64,000 nucleotides of DNA from Pseudomonas putida W15Oct28 (lineage in GTDB: Bacteria; Pseudomonadota; Gammaproteobacteria; Pseudomonadales; Pseudomonadaceae): contig NZ_JENB01000021.1 in NCBI RefSeq assembly GCF_000708715.2, positions 47,565-111,564 on the forward strand, given 5' to 3'. A program made the position numbers and the translations under genes. The notes beneath the pieces are model-generated. The model was not told the origin of the DNA, searched no databases, and saw only the letters and a program-made list of their open reading frames with translations. Below, in pieces: positions 56,297-64,000 of the stretch; position 1 is the first letter of the stretch; every line of letters starts with the position of its first letter.

Positions 56297-57592
56297 ATGG
56301 AACTGAACAACAGCAGTACTGCAACCGCTGCGCCGGTCACCCTCCGGTTCGGCGTGTTTTTCGACGGCACGGGTAACAACCAGCACAACGCGATGCCAGC
56401 GCATGCAAATGGCGGCAAGGGCGCCAGTTATGCCAACGCTTTGAGCAATGTGGCCCTGTTGCATGCGCTGTACCCGGCGCAGGCGGCCGATACCGATGGG
56501 GCCTTGGCGTTTCTGAAATGCTATGTGGAGGGGGTGGGTACCCTCGCTGGTGAGGCGGATGGCGCCTATGCCTCGGCCACCGGGGGTGGGCGCACGGGCG
56601 CGCAAGCGCGGGTTGCCGAAGCCTTGGCGGGGCTTGCGGGGCAACTGCAGGATTGGCGCCAGGCGCATCCGCAGGCCGTGCTCGCGCGGGTCGAGTTCGA
56701 CTTGTTGGGCTTCAGCCGGGGTGCGGCGGCGGTGCGTCATTTGGCGAATCTGCTGCACGATGACGGCGGCAGGCTGCTGGCAGTACCTTGCGGCATCACG
56801 ATCAATTTCATCGGCTTGTTCGACACCGTGGCAGCGATGATTGCGCCGTTGCAGGGTGACTTCGACCCTGCCGACGACCGCCATGGCGGCTTGTGCCTGG
56901 GGCTGGGTGCGGGCATTGCCCTGGACGTGGTGCAACTGGTGGCAGGGGATGAGCAGCGGCACAACTTTCCATTGGTGAGCAGCGGTCACGACATCGTGTT
57001 GCCGGGTGTGCACTCGAATATTGGCGGTGGTTACCCGAACAGTACGCTAGAGCAGGTACTGCTGTGCAAACCGCAGTCACAGCGTGTATCGCTGGGCACC
57101 CGCGCCGAACAGACCCGCGCGTATGCCACGGTCAGCGCCTTGTTGGCTTCGACGTTTGGCGGCCAGGGTGCGCGGGTGATTACCTGGGAGGACGCGATTG
57201 CCGGTGGGCGGCCGGACGAGGCGCAAAAGCAGGTGTATGCGGCGGTGCACCGTGAACGGGAGGTGGCGGGGCAGCTTTCCCGGGTGTACTTGAGCGTCAT
57301 GCGTGAACTGGCGGTGCGTGCAGGGGTGCCGTTTGAGCCGTTGGGCGGGCGGGCAGAGCACCAGGTGCCTGATGAATTGGTGGGTATTAGCCGCAAGCTG
57401 CATGATTTTGCCTTGGGTGTCAGTGACGAGATGGGGTTGACCGAGCAGGAGCAGTGCTTGTTGCGTGACAGGTACGTGCATACGTCGGCGAACTGGAATG
57501 CCTTGAAGGGGTTGCGCAACAGTGTGCTGGATGTGTTGTTCGTCAACAGGCCCGGAGTGGATGGACGTTTAGTGCATGCGAACCCGGCATCC
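56297..57592 (+). CDS. DUF2235/Tle1-like alpha-beta hydrolase (putative T6SS lipase)
   Basis: A 431-residue hydrolase with the T6SS Tle1-like (DUF2235) layout: FGVFFDGTGNN at the N-terminus, a GxSxG elbow at GFS140RG, aspartate D176 in GLFDTVAA and histidine H239 in PGVHSNIGGGY, which together form a credible catalytic triad. No signal peptide, as for T6SS effectors. AGGAGCACC precedes the ATG at 56297. No VgrG, PAAR, adaptor or immunity-like lipoprotein lies beside it, so the gene is an orphan and its secretion route is inferred. Confidence 0.8.
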
Positions 57593-57619
57593 TGACAACC
57601 GACAGTGCACCGCCGACCT

Positions 57620-57704
57620 TGTGGGAGCGGGCATGCCCGCGAAGCAGGCTGCGCGGAGGATGGCACGGGCTTCGCCCGTGTTCGCGGGCAAGCCCGCTCC
57701 CACA
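57620..57704. repeat. Paired REP element
   Basis: Inverted 24-bp arms with the core GGGAGCGGGCATGCCCGCGA or its close variant at 57620-57643 and 57681-57704 lie between the lipase gene and the MFS gene. Confidence 0.85.
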
Positions 57705-57746
57705 GTGATCGCGCAAGCCTTTGGATATTGAGCAGGACAGTTGCTC

Positions 57747-58964
57747 CTACACGGTGCGCGCCAGCGGTTCAGCAGTTCGTTTCCTGGCCAGGTACGCCTC
57801 CTGCGCCAGGGTCAGCAGCACGGTCAGCAGCATGAACACCACCGAAGCGATGAAAATGCCCTCAGGCAGGCGCTGGTCGAGCATCCAGCCGAACGCAATG
57901 GGCCCGATGGCGCCGCCGATATTGAAGCCGGTCGAAACCAGTCCGAAGGTTTTGCCCTCGGCACCCCGTGGCGCTGCTGCCTTGACCAGCATGTCCCGCG
58001 ATGGCGCGATGACCCCGGTCAGCAAGCCAATGGCCCCCAGCACCACCACCAATGCCCAGCCCTGCACCAGCCCCAGCGCCACCAGCGTCGTCAGCGCCGC
58101 CGCCAGGGCAAAGGCCAGGGCGGCCACCAGGCCATGGCGCCGGGTGCGGTCAGCCAAGGCCCCGCCGCACAAAACGCCCACTGCACTGCACAGCAGAAAG
58201 GCCGTGAGCGCCGTGTTGGCCCAGGCCAGGGTCAGGCCTTGGCCCTGGACCAGGGCGGCTACCGAGAATTTCTCGATGGCACTGGTGCTCAGGTTCAGCA
58301 GGACGAACAGCACCGTCAACACACCAATCATCGGCGTGAGCAAGCGCACGCGGCCCGGCGCAGCGGCAGGTCCGGCGTCACTTGTGCCGCCATGCCCGGA
58401 TACCTGATAGACACCGCTGCCGGGCACCGAAATTAGCAGCAAAGCGGCAACACCCACCACTGCACCCGCTGCCAAGGCTGCCTGCGTACCGAACGCGGCG
58501 GCAATGCCGAGAAACACCGCAGGCGTTACCGCCGAACCGAGAAAGCCGGCGAACGTATGGATCGAAAACGAGCGCCCCAGGCGATCTTGCTCGATGCCGT
58601 TGGCCAGCAACGCGTAGTCGGCAGGGTGGTAAACGCCATTGGCCAGGCCGGCCATGGCCATCGCTACCAGCAACACTGCATAGCCGGGGCTGACCGCAAG
58701 CAGCAGGAAACTGAGGCTGCCCAGCAGCAACCCTGCCTTGAGCACCTTGCGCGCACCGTAGTGGTCGACGGCAAAGCCCAGCGGTGCCTGCACCAATGCG
58801 GAGACGATGTTGAACACCGCCAGGGCTACGCCAAGCTCGACGAACCCCACGCCCAGCAGGCCGGGGAGCACGGGCAGCAATGCCGGGATCAGCATGATGT
58901 GCACATGGCTGACGAAGTGCACGGCAGCAATTTGTGTAAGTAGCTTGGGGCCAGCGTGGGGCAT
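57747..58964 (-). CDS. Major facilitator superfamily transporter
   Basis: A 405-residue transporter with about twelve hydrophobic helices in two halves; the loop DHYGARKVLKAG after helix 2 is the MFS motif A region, and DRTRRHG is its counterpart in the second half. It is the last gene of a minus-strand operon with an aldolase, a lyase and a glutamine amidotransferase-like gene (53-bp gap), which suggests it imports the substrate those enzymes use. The substrate is unknown. Confidence 0.85.
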   Translation of the reverse strand: MPHAGPKLLTQIAAVHFVSHVHIMLIPALLPVLPGLLGVGFVELGVALAVFNIVSALVQAPLGFAVDHYGARKVLKAGLLLGSLSFLLLAVSPGYAVLLVAMAMAGLANGVYHPADYALLANGIEQDRLGRSFSIHTFAGFLGSAVTPAVFLGIAAAFGTQAALAAGAVVGVAALLLISVPGSGVYQVSGHGGTSDAGPAAAPGRVRLLTPMIGVLTVLFVLLNLSTSAIEKFSVAALVQGQGLTLAWANTALTAFLLCSAVGVLCGGALADRTRRHGLVAALAFALAAALTTLVALGLVQGWALVVVLGAIGLLTGVIAPSRDMLVKAAAPRGAEGKTFGLVSTGFNIGGAIGPIAFGWMLDQRLPEGIFIASVVFMLLTVLLTLAQEAYLARKRTAEPLARTV

Positions 58965-59017
58965 GTCGAAACCTTTAAGTGGCAGTCAGGGTAGTCTGCT
59001 GTGATGTCTCGTCAGGT

Positions 59018-59746
59018 TTACGTGATGGGGTTGGCTGAATAGTCCTCCACCAATTTGTCGAGGAACACATAGAGCTTCTGGTTCATCTCATCCCAGTTGT
59101 TGGCGCGCAGTGCGGCAGGTTGCTGCACGAAGCGGTGGCCGGTGAGGGTGGCCAGGTCAGCTTCGGATGCGGCAATCAGCAGTTCGACTACCTCCTTGGT
59201 GAACTCCATGTGGCACTGGAAGCCATACACCAGCGGGGTGTACTCGACGATCTGGTGCGGGCAGCCTTCGCTAGCTGCGAGGATTTTGGCGTCGGCCGTC
59301 AGGCCTGGCATGTCGTTGTGCCAGTGGCCGACTTGCAGCACTTCGCCAAAGTGGCTGACCTTGTCATTGGCTTTACCTTCGAGCGTCAAGCTGATGGGGA
59401 ATTTGCCAATCTCTTTTTCCGGACTGTGAGCGAATCTGGCCCCCAGCGCCTCGCCAATGAGCTGGGCACCCAGGCATACCCCGACGACGGCTTTGCCAGC
59501 TGTGATGGCTTGCTGGATGAGCCGGCATTCGGCGGCGGCATTGAAGTGTGGGCATTGCGCGACGGTTGTAGCGGGGGCTTGCGGCCCGCCCAGCACGACC
59601 AGCAGGTCGAAGTGGCTTGCATCTGCTGGCAAGGCCTGGTCTGCGTAGACACGGGAGTAACTGGCCTCATGGCCTCGCGTTCTGCCCCAGGTTTCGTACG
59701 CGCCGGGTGCTTCGAACGGTTCGTGGACGATGAAATGGACTTTCAT
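59018..59746 (-). CDS. Class I glutamine amidotransferase-like protein
   Basis: A 242-residue GATase1 protein with the nucleophile cysteine in GVCLGAQLIGEALG (about residue 90) and the partner histidine/glutamate in YGFQCHMEF. Stand-alone members act on varied amides, for example gamma-glutamyl compounds. It sits between the DHDPS-like lyase gene (72-bp gap) and the MFS gene on one probable transcript. Confidence 0.85.
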   Translation of the reverse strand: MKVHFIVHEPFEAPGAYETWGRTRGHEASYSRVYADQALPADASHFDLLVVLGGPQAPATTVAQCPHFNAAAECRLIQQAITAGKAVVGVCLGAQLIGEALGARFAHSPEKEIGKFPISLTLEGKANDKVSHFGEVLQVGHWHNDMPGLTADAKILAASEGCPHQIVEYTPLVYGFQCHMEFTKEVVELLIAASEADLATLTGHRFVQQPAALRANNWDEMNQKLYVFLDKLVEDYSANPIT

Positions 59747-59818
59747 GGTGACTCTCTGAATGAGCGCGCGGCAGGCATAACCCGACAGCGAGGTGCTGCC
59801 GGGCCGGTGTCGATGTTG

Positions 59819-60712
59819 TCAGCAGGCCGCGCCCAGTTCGGCCAGCAGGCCTTTCAGGTAGGTACTGCCCTGCGCGTCCAGCGGCTGCAGGGGCAGGCGT
59901 GGGGCGCCGACATCCTGGCCGAGCATTTTCAGGCCGGCCTTGATGGTGGTGGGCAGGCCGCGGCGGGTGATGTACTCCAGCAGCTCGTACTGGCGGTAGA
60001 ACAGCCCACGGGCTTCGGCCAGGTCGCCTTGCTGCACGGCGTCCCACAGCGCCAGGTTCAGTGCCGGGATCAGGTTGGGGGCGGCGGTGCACCAGCCCGT
60101 GGCGCCGGCTACCAGGGCTTCCAGGGTCAGCGGGTTGCAGCCGTTGTAGAACGCCACCTGGCCATCGGTGGCCTTGAACAGGCGGTGCATGCGCTGAATG
60201 TCACCGGTGCTTTCCTTGACCATGGTCACATTGGGCACTTCGCCGAGGATGCGCAGGATCAGCTCCACCGACAGGTCGGTGCCGCTGGTGCCGGGGTTGT
60301 TGTAGAGCATGATCGGGATGTCGATGGCCGCGCCGACGGCCTTGTAGTGGGCGATCACTTCGGCTTCGGTGAGCTTCCAGTAGGAAATGGGCAGCACCAT
60401 CACCGCCGTGGCGCCGCAGGCCTGCGCCAGGCGGGCGCGCTGCACGGTACGGGCGGTGGTCAGGTCGGAAACGCTGACCACGCTGGGCACGCGCCCGGCA
60501 ATGCGTGCCTGGCTGAAGCGCACCACGGTTTCCCACTCGCTGTCGGACAGGTAGGCCCCTTCGCCAGTACTGCCCAGCGGGGCGATGGCGTGCACGCCGT
60601 CTGCGATCAGGCTGTCGATGGATGTGCCCAGCGCATCCAGGTCCAGCGTGCCGTCAGCCGTGAAGGGAGTGATGGTGTAGCCGATAACGCCGCGAACTAC
60701 AGGTGTAGACAT
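59819..60712 (-). CDS. DapA/NAL-family lyase (DHDPS-like)
   Basis: A 297-residue TIM-barrel class I aldolase with the Schiff-base lysine K166 in VKESTGD and the proton-relay tyrosine Y137 in MLYNNPGTSG; GSTGE at 47-51 binds the alpha-keto acid carboxylate. It is in an operon with a class II aldolase and a transporter, so a catabolic keto-acid lyase is likelier than the biosynthetic DapA. Confidence 0.88.
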   Translation of the reverse strand: MSTPVVRGVIGYTITPFTADGTLDLDALGTSIDSLIADGVHAIAPLGSTGEGAYLSDSEWETVVRFSQARIAGRVPSVVSVSDLTTARTVQRARLAQACGATAVMVLPISYWKLTEAEVIAHYKAVGAAIDIPIMLYNNPGTSGTDLSVELILRILGEVPNVTMVKESTGDIQRMHRLFKATDGQVAFYNGCNPLTLEALVAGATGWCTAAPNLIPALNLALWDAVQQGDLAEARGLFYRQYELLEYITRRGLPTTIKAGLKMLGQDVGAPRLPLQPLDAQGSTYLKGLLAELGAAC

Positions 60713-60756
60713 GACCAGGCACCTCTGCCGTTGTTGAGGAAAGAGTACAGCTTCGA

Positions 60757-61539
60757 TCAGCCCAGGCAGTCGCCGTGGGCACGCAAGGCCCGGCGCGCGT
60801 AGTAGCTGAACGCGGCGCCGTGGCGTTTGGGGGTGGAGATCCAGTCGTGGGCTTCTTTGCCCAGTGCTTCGGGGATGGGGCGGATGTCACCGGCGCCCAT
60901 GGCCAGCAGTTGCATCTTTGCTGCGCGTTCGAACAGCAGGGCGAGCACGCAGGCTTCCTCGATCGAGCCACCGGCAATCAGCAGGCCGTGGTGCGAAAGC
61001 AGGATCGCACGCTTGTCACCGATCGCCTTGGCGATGATTTCACCTTCCTCGTTGCCCACCGGCACGCCGGGCCATTCCTTGAGGAATGCGCAATCATCGA
61101 ACAACGGGCACAGGTCCATGTGCGAGATGGCCAACGGCACCTCCAGCATCGACAGGGCAGCGCTGTGCAGCGGGTGGGTGTGGATGATGCAGTTGACGTC
61201 GGGGCGGGCCCGGTACAGCCAGCTGTGGAAACGGTTGGCCGGGTTGGCCATGCCGCGGCCTTGCAGCACGGTGAGGTCCTCGTCCACCACCAGCAGGTTG
61301 GAGGCGGCGATTTCGTCGAAGCCCAAGCCCAGTTGCTGGGTGTAGTAGGTGCCAGGCTCCTGCGCACGCGCGGTGATCTGCCCGGCCAGGCCGGAGTCAT
61401 GGCCGCCGTCGAACAGGATGCGGCAGGTGAGGGCAAGTTTTTGCCGGGCGGTGTAGGTGTTGTCGGCCAGCGCCGTCAGCATCTGTTGCTGGGCGAGTTT
61501 GACCAACTGGTCCTTGGGGGTGTGCATGGTGGTCGTCAT
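60757..61539 (-). CDS. Class II aldolase/adducin family protein
   Basis: A 260-residue protein of the zinc-dependent class II aldolase/adducin fold, with metal ligands H120 and H122 in IIHTHPLHS and H184 in LLSHHGLLI. Family members are sugar-phosphate aldolases, epimerases or decarboxylases. It is the first gene of the four-gene operon. ATG at 61539 (MTTTMHTPKD) is chosen with AGGT upstream; the ATG at 61527 is possible, the frame farther up is antisense to the next gene. Regulation likely involves the palindrome at 61616. Confidence 0.85.
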   Translation of the reverse strand: MTTTMHTPKDQLVKLAQQQMLTALADNTYTARQKLALTCRILFDGGHDSGLAGQITARAQEPGTYYTQQLGLGFDEIAASNLLVVDEDLTVLQGRGMANPANRFHSWLYRARPDVNCIIHTHPLHSAALSMLEVPLAISHMDLCPLFDDCAFLKEWPGVPVGNEEGEIIAKAIGDKRAILLSHHGLLIAGGSIEEACVLALLFERAAKMQLLAMGAGDIRPIPEALGKEAHDWISTPKRHGAAFSYYARRALRAHGDCLG

Positions 61540-61609
61540 GGGCGGTACCTGCGTGGGAAAGGGCGGGTACTGGCTGATCGTCGTAGTGGCGTTGCCAGGA
61601 CACATGGCG

Positions 61610-61638
61610 ATATTAATGACACATTGTGTCATGTGCAA
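61610..61638 (-). promoter_or_regulatory. Promoter with palindromic operator as spacer, aldolase operon
   Basis: Read on the minus strand: TTGCAC (-35), a 17-bp spacer ATGACACAATGTGTCAT that is a perfect palindrome, and TAATAT (-10). Additional partial copies lie upstream (ATGACACA, complement of 61643-61650) and downstream (near 61599-61606). A repressor bound here would block polymerase; the 5' leader would be about 65 nt. Confidence 0.7.
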
Positions 61639-61747
61639 GCGTTGTGTCATTCGCGACAACGGGGCCCCTGCGCAGCCCATCCGACCGCGCCTGCCTGCAA
61701 GCATGCGTGGTAGGGTCTGACTACAAACCCACTGAAAGGAAGCGCAG

Positions 61748-63100
61748 GTGACCTCTGTACGCAGCTGGCTTGAATGGATGACAGCCAAAAGACCGGTATC
61801 CGAATGGGCCGACTGGCGGCGCAACGAAGCGCTGGAGCTGATTGCGCGTGCTGACCAGGACGGCAGCTGGGAGGCATTGAGCCGCCATTCCAATGGTTTT
61901 GTGCGCGAGGTGGCAGTGCGGGCATTGAGCACCGCTGCTTCGCCTCAGGCATTGGTGGCGTTGGTCGAGCGCCTGAATGACTGGGTCCCGCAGGTGCGTG
62001 AGCTGGCCGCTGCGGGTGTACAGCCGTACCTGACCAGCGAGCATGTACCGTCATTGCTGCATGCACTCGACCCGTTGATAGCGCTGGCAGGCCAACAGCG
62101 CATCGATCATGGCGCCACACTGGTCAGCGTGCGTCAGATTTTGCAAGCGCCACAGGTGCGCGCCCAGGTGCTGGGCAATTTCATGGAGCGCCAAGGCAAG
62201 GCGGCGCGGTTTCTGTTTGCGCTGCTGCTCGATACCGACGAGCCGGCAACGCCACTTCTGGGCAGCGCGCTGGCCCACCGCGAAATCGTCGTGCGCTGCC
62301 TGGCCCTTGATGCCTGTCGCAAGCTTCCCCCGGAGCAGGCAGTACCCCTGTTGCATGCAGCCTTGGCGCAGCCGGTTGCCCGGGTTCGTGTCGGTGCGTT
62401 GCAAGTACTGCTGCCTTTGCTCGACGACCCACGGGAGGTGCTGCGTGTGGCGCTGCTGGATGCATCGGCAGCCGTGCGTAGCCTGGCGCGTTGGGAGGCC
62501 AAACGACAGGGTATCGATGTCGGGGCGGTGCTGAATGCTGCGCTGGTGGGCAGCATGCCAAACCACAAACGCGAGTGGCTGGGGCTGCTTGGTCTTGCCA
62601 TGGAGCTTGACCGGCAAGTGCCTGAGGTTTGGTGGCGGTCTGCCCTGCGTTCGCGCTATTCGTCTGTTCGGCTTCGTGCGGTAAACATGCCCGGAGATTG
62701 GCCGTTGTGCGCGCTGCTTGATGCGCTGGAAGACCCCAGCGACGAGGTGTTCAAGGGCATGATAAATCGCTTGGGCAAGTTACCGTGGTCCGCGCTTGGC
62801 GAGCCACTGGCGACCAGGCTGGATAGCTGTTGGCAGGAGTGCTCGCCAGAGCGTCGGCTGATGATGCTGCAGTTGCTGGCAGGCTGGCAGCAACTGGCAT
62901 ACCTGCTGAAACGGCTGGGCAACGAACCTGTGCTCGAGGCCGTCTGGCTGCGCGAAATTGCGCAGTGGTGCGACCGCCAATATCGGATCATCGACCCGGT
63001 CACCCCTGTTGCGGAGCGCGATAGGCTGATGGCGACGCTGCGCCGCCTTGCTGAGTTGAACCTTGTCGATCGCGCCGCGATTGATCGGGTGATTTGCTGA
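61748..63100 (+). CDS. HEAT-repeat-containing protein
   Basis: A 450-residue, mostly alpha-helical protein with several HEAT-like repeats, for example VREVAVRALSTAASPQALVALVERL and VRVGALQVLLPLLDDPREVLRVALLDASAAVRSLARW. Such solenoids bind proteins or nucleic acids. No signal peptide. Translation starts at GTG after AAGGAAGCG. No specific function is recognised. It is divergent from the aldolase operon and followed by a GNAT gene 20 bp later. Confidence 0.7.
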   Translation: MTSVRSWLEWMTAKRPVSEWADWRRNEALELIARADQDGSWEALSRHSNGFVREVAVRALSTAASPQALVALVERLNDWVPQVRELAAAGVQPYLTSEHVPSLLHALDPLIALAGQQRIDHGATLVSVRQILQAPQVRAQVLGNFMERQGKAARFLFALLLDTDEPATPLLGSALAHREIVVRCLALDACRKLPPEQAVPLLHAALAQPVARVRVGALQVLLPLLDDPREVLRVALLDASAAVRSLARWEAKRQGIDVGAVLNAALVGSMPNHKREWLGLLGLAMELDRQVPEVWWRSALRSRYSSVRLRAVNMPGDWPLCALLDALEDPSDEVFKGMINRLGKLPWSALGEPLATRLDSCWQECSPERRLMMLQLLAGWQQLAYLLKRLGNEPVLEAVWLREIAQWCDRQYRIIDPVTPVAERDRLMATLRRLAELNLVDRAAIDRVIC

Positions 63101-63120
63101 ATGATTGATACGGTGAAGAA

Positions 63121-63561
63121 ATGGCTCACGAATCAGATGTGCGGCTCGCTCGGCAAGCCGACCTTGATGCGCTCTTTGATCTTGATGTCATCGCGCAGCG
63201 CGAAGAAGACCGGAGGGAGTTCATTGCCCACGCGGTAGCTTGCGGCCAGTGCTGGGTGGCAATGGATGCTGACGATACTGCGCTGCTGTTGGGCTATGGC
63301 GTGCTGGACAACTCATTTTTTGGGCAGGACTTCATCCCGCTCATCGTGGTACGGGATTCGGCCCGTCGGCGTGGCGTAGGCGCTGCCCTTCTTCGTGGGC
63401 TGGAATCCCGGGCCCTGGGGGCCAAGCTGTTCACCTCCACCAATGCGTCGAACCTGCCGATGCAGGCGCTGCTTGAGAAGTGCGGTTTTATCGGCAGTGG
63501 TCAGGTTGAAAACCTGGATGAAGGCGACCCAGAGCTTGTTTTTGTGAAGTTCAGATCCTGA
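63121..63561 (+). CDS. GNAT-family N-acetyltransferase
   Basis: A 146-residue acetyltransferase with the acetyl-CoA pyrophosphate loop in VVRDSARRRGVGAALLRGLE (R/Q-x-x-G-x-G/A pattern RRRGVGA) and the C-terminal NLPMQALLEKCGF. The acceptor is unknown. It lies 20 bp after the HEAT-repeat gene and probably shares its transcript. Confidence 0.85.
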   Translation: MAHESDVRLARQADLDALFDLDVIAQREEDRREFIAHAVACGQCWVAMDADDTALLLGYGVLDNSFFGQDFIPLIVVRDSARRRGVGAALLRGLESRALGAKLFTSTNASNLPMQALLEKCGFIGSGQVENLDEGDPELVFVKFRS

Positions 63562-63566
63562 TGCCT

Positions 63567-63858
63567 GCACCGGCAACGCCGGTGCCATCCACCGCGCTGG
63601 ATGCTTCGCGGGCACGCCCGCTCCCACAGGTACAGCGCGGGCTTCAGGCTGATGCAGTACCTGTAGGAGCGGCTTCAGCCGCGAACACCGGCGAAGCCGG
63701 TGCCATCCACCGCGATGGATTCTTCGCGGGTAAACCCGCTCCCACAGGTACAGCGCAGGCTTCAGGCTAATGCAGTACCTGTAGGAGCGGCTTCAGCCGC
63801 GAACACCGGCGAAGCCGGTGCCATCCACCGCGATGGATTCTTCGCGGGTAAACCCGCT
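63567..63858 (+). repeat. Tandem REP array, 118-bp unit
   Basis: Two tandem copies of a 118-bp unit (63621-63738 and 63739-63856) differ at only two positions, and a partial third unit precedes them from about 63567. Each unit holds a REP core in both orientations (CTGTAGGAGCGGCTTCAGCC, then TTCGCGGGTAAACCCGCT) around a CACCGGC/GCCGGTG hairpin. The rest of the 63562-64000 interval to the window edge shows no convincing gene. Confidence 0.85.
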
Positions 63859-64000
63859 TGTGTCTTGGAGAGGGAATAGAATCTGAAGTGAGAGCGGTGA
63901 ATGGCAAGCTGATAACCCGAGGTGCCCAGAGCACGTGTGGGAGCAAAAGCTGCCATTCACCGTTCCACTTTGGCGAGAGCCCGAACAGTTGGATGAGGGC

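Noticed and set aside
59120..60802. 560-residue plus-strand frame
   Set aside because: It is antisense to the amidotransferase-like and DHDPS-like genes.
63567..63858. Possible CRISPR array
   Set aside because: The repeats are 118 bp, directly adjoining, with no short unique spacers; they are REP units.

Overview
The window is chromosomal DNA from a Pseudomonas of the P. putida type. The evidence is the high-GC coding style, the gene order leuB-asd-(asd-like)-fimV-truA-trpF-accD-folC-dedD-cvpA-purF-metZ-SDR that is characteristic of pseudomonads, and many paired REP elements of the kinds common in P. putida (cores such as TGTAGGAGCGGCCTTGTGTC and TGTGGGAGCGGGCTTGCCCG). Species is not determined. 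No integrase, transposase, CRISPR array or rRNA gene was seen.

Bases 1-18.6 kb hold the housekeeping block: leucine, aspartate-family, tryptophan, fatty-acid, folate and purine synthesis, a tRNA modification enzyme, and the polar organiser FimV. One accessory gene, a 1025-residue M66-type secreted metalloprotease lipoprotein, is wedged between asd and the asd-like gene. At 18.75-19.4 kb lies a tRNA cluster (Val, then three identical Asp genes). A lipoprotein, REP DNA and a tiny ORF follow.

The most unusual segment is 20.7-26.0 kb. It is a minus-strand block of two P47/TULIP-like genes (the family known from clostridial neurotoxin clusters), a membrane-anchored nitrilase-fold protein that seems to lack its catalytic cysteine, and an AraC-family regulator. 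Copies of TTTTGATCAT lie upstream of the P47 pair (two direct repeats 21 bp apart) and again before the nitrilase-like gene, which suggests one regulatory unit.

From 26.3 to 48.8 kb come 2,4-dienoyl-CoA reductase, a PLP deaminase/desulfhydrase, cytochrome b561, DUF1853, NAD kinase, a phosphoesterase, a rhomboid protease, DUF1315, DUF2797, PepN, a YCF48/MMPL pair, a lactonase-like beta-propeller, a GST and SbcCD. A 96-bp-arm inverted repeat lies just upstream of sbcD. From 49.2 to 56.1 kb is a translationally coupled MoxR/Bat operon (moxR-DUF58-DUF4381-batA-batB/C-batD). After it come an orphan Tle1-like lipase, a four-gene minus-strand operon (class II aldolase, DHDPS-like lyase, glutamine-amidotransferase-like protein, MFS transporter), a HEAT-repeat protein, a GNAT acetyltransferase, and tandem REP units to the right edge. 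The four-gene operon has a promoter whose 17-bp spacer is a perfect palindrome.

Starts were chosen from ribosome-binding sites, coupling overlaps and family N-termini. All functions are by recognition of motifs; no database search was run.
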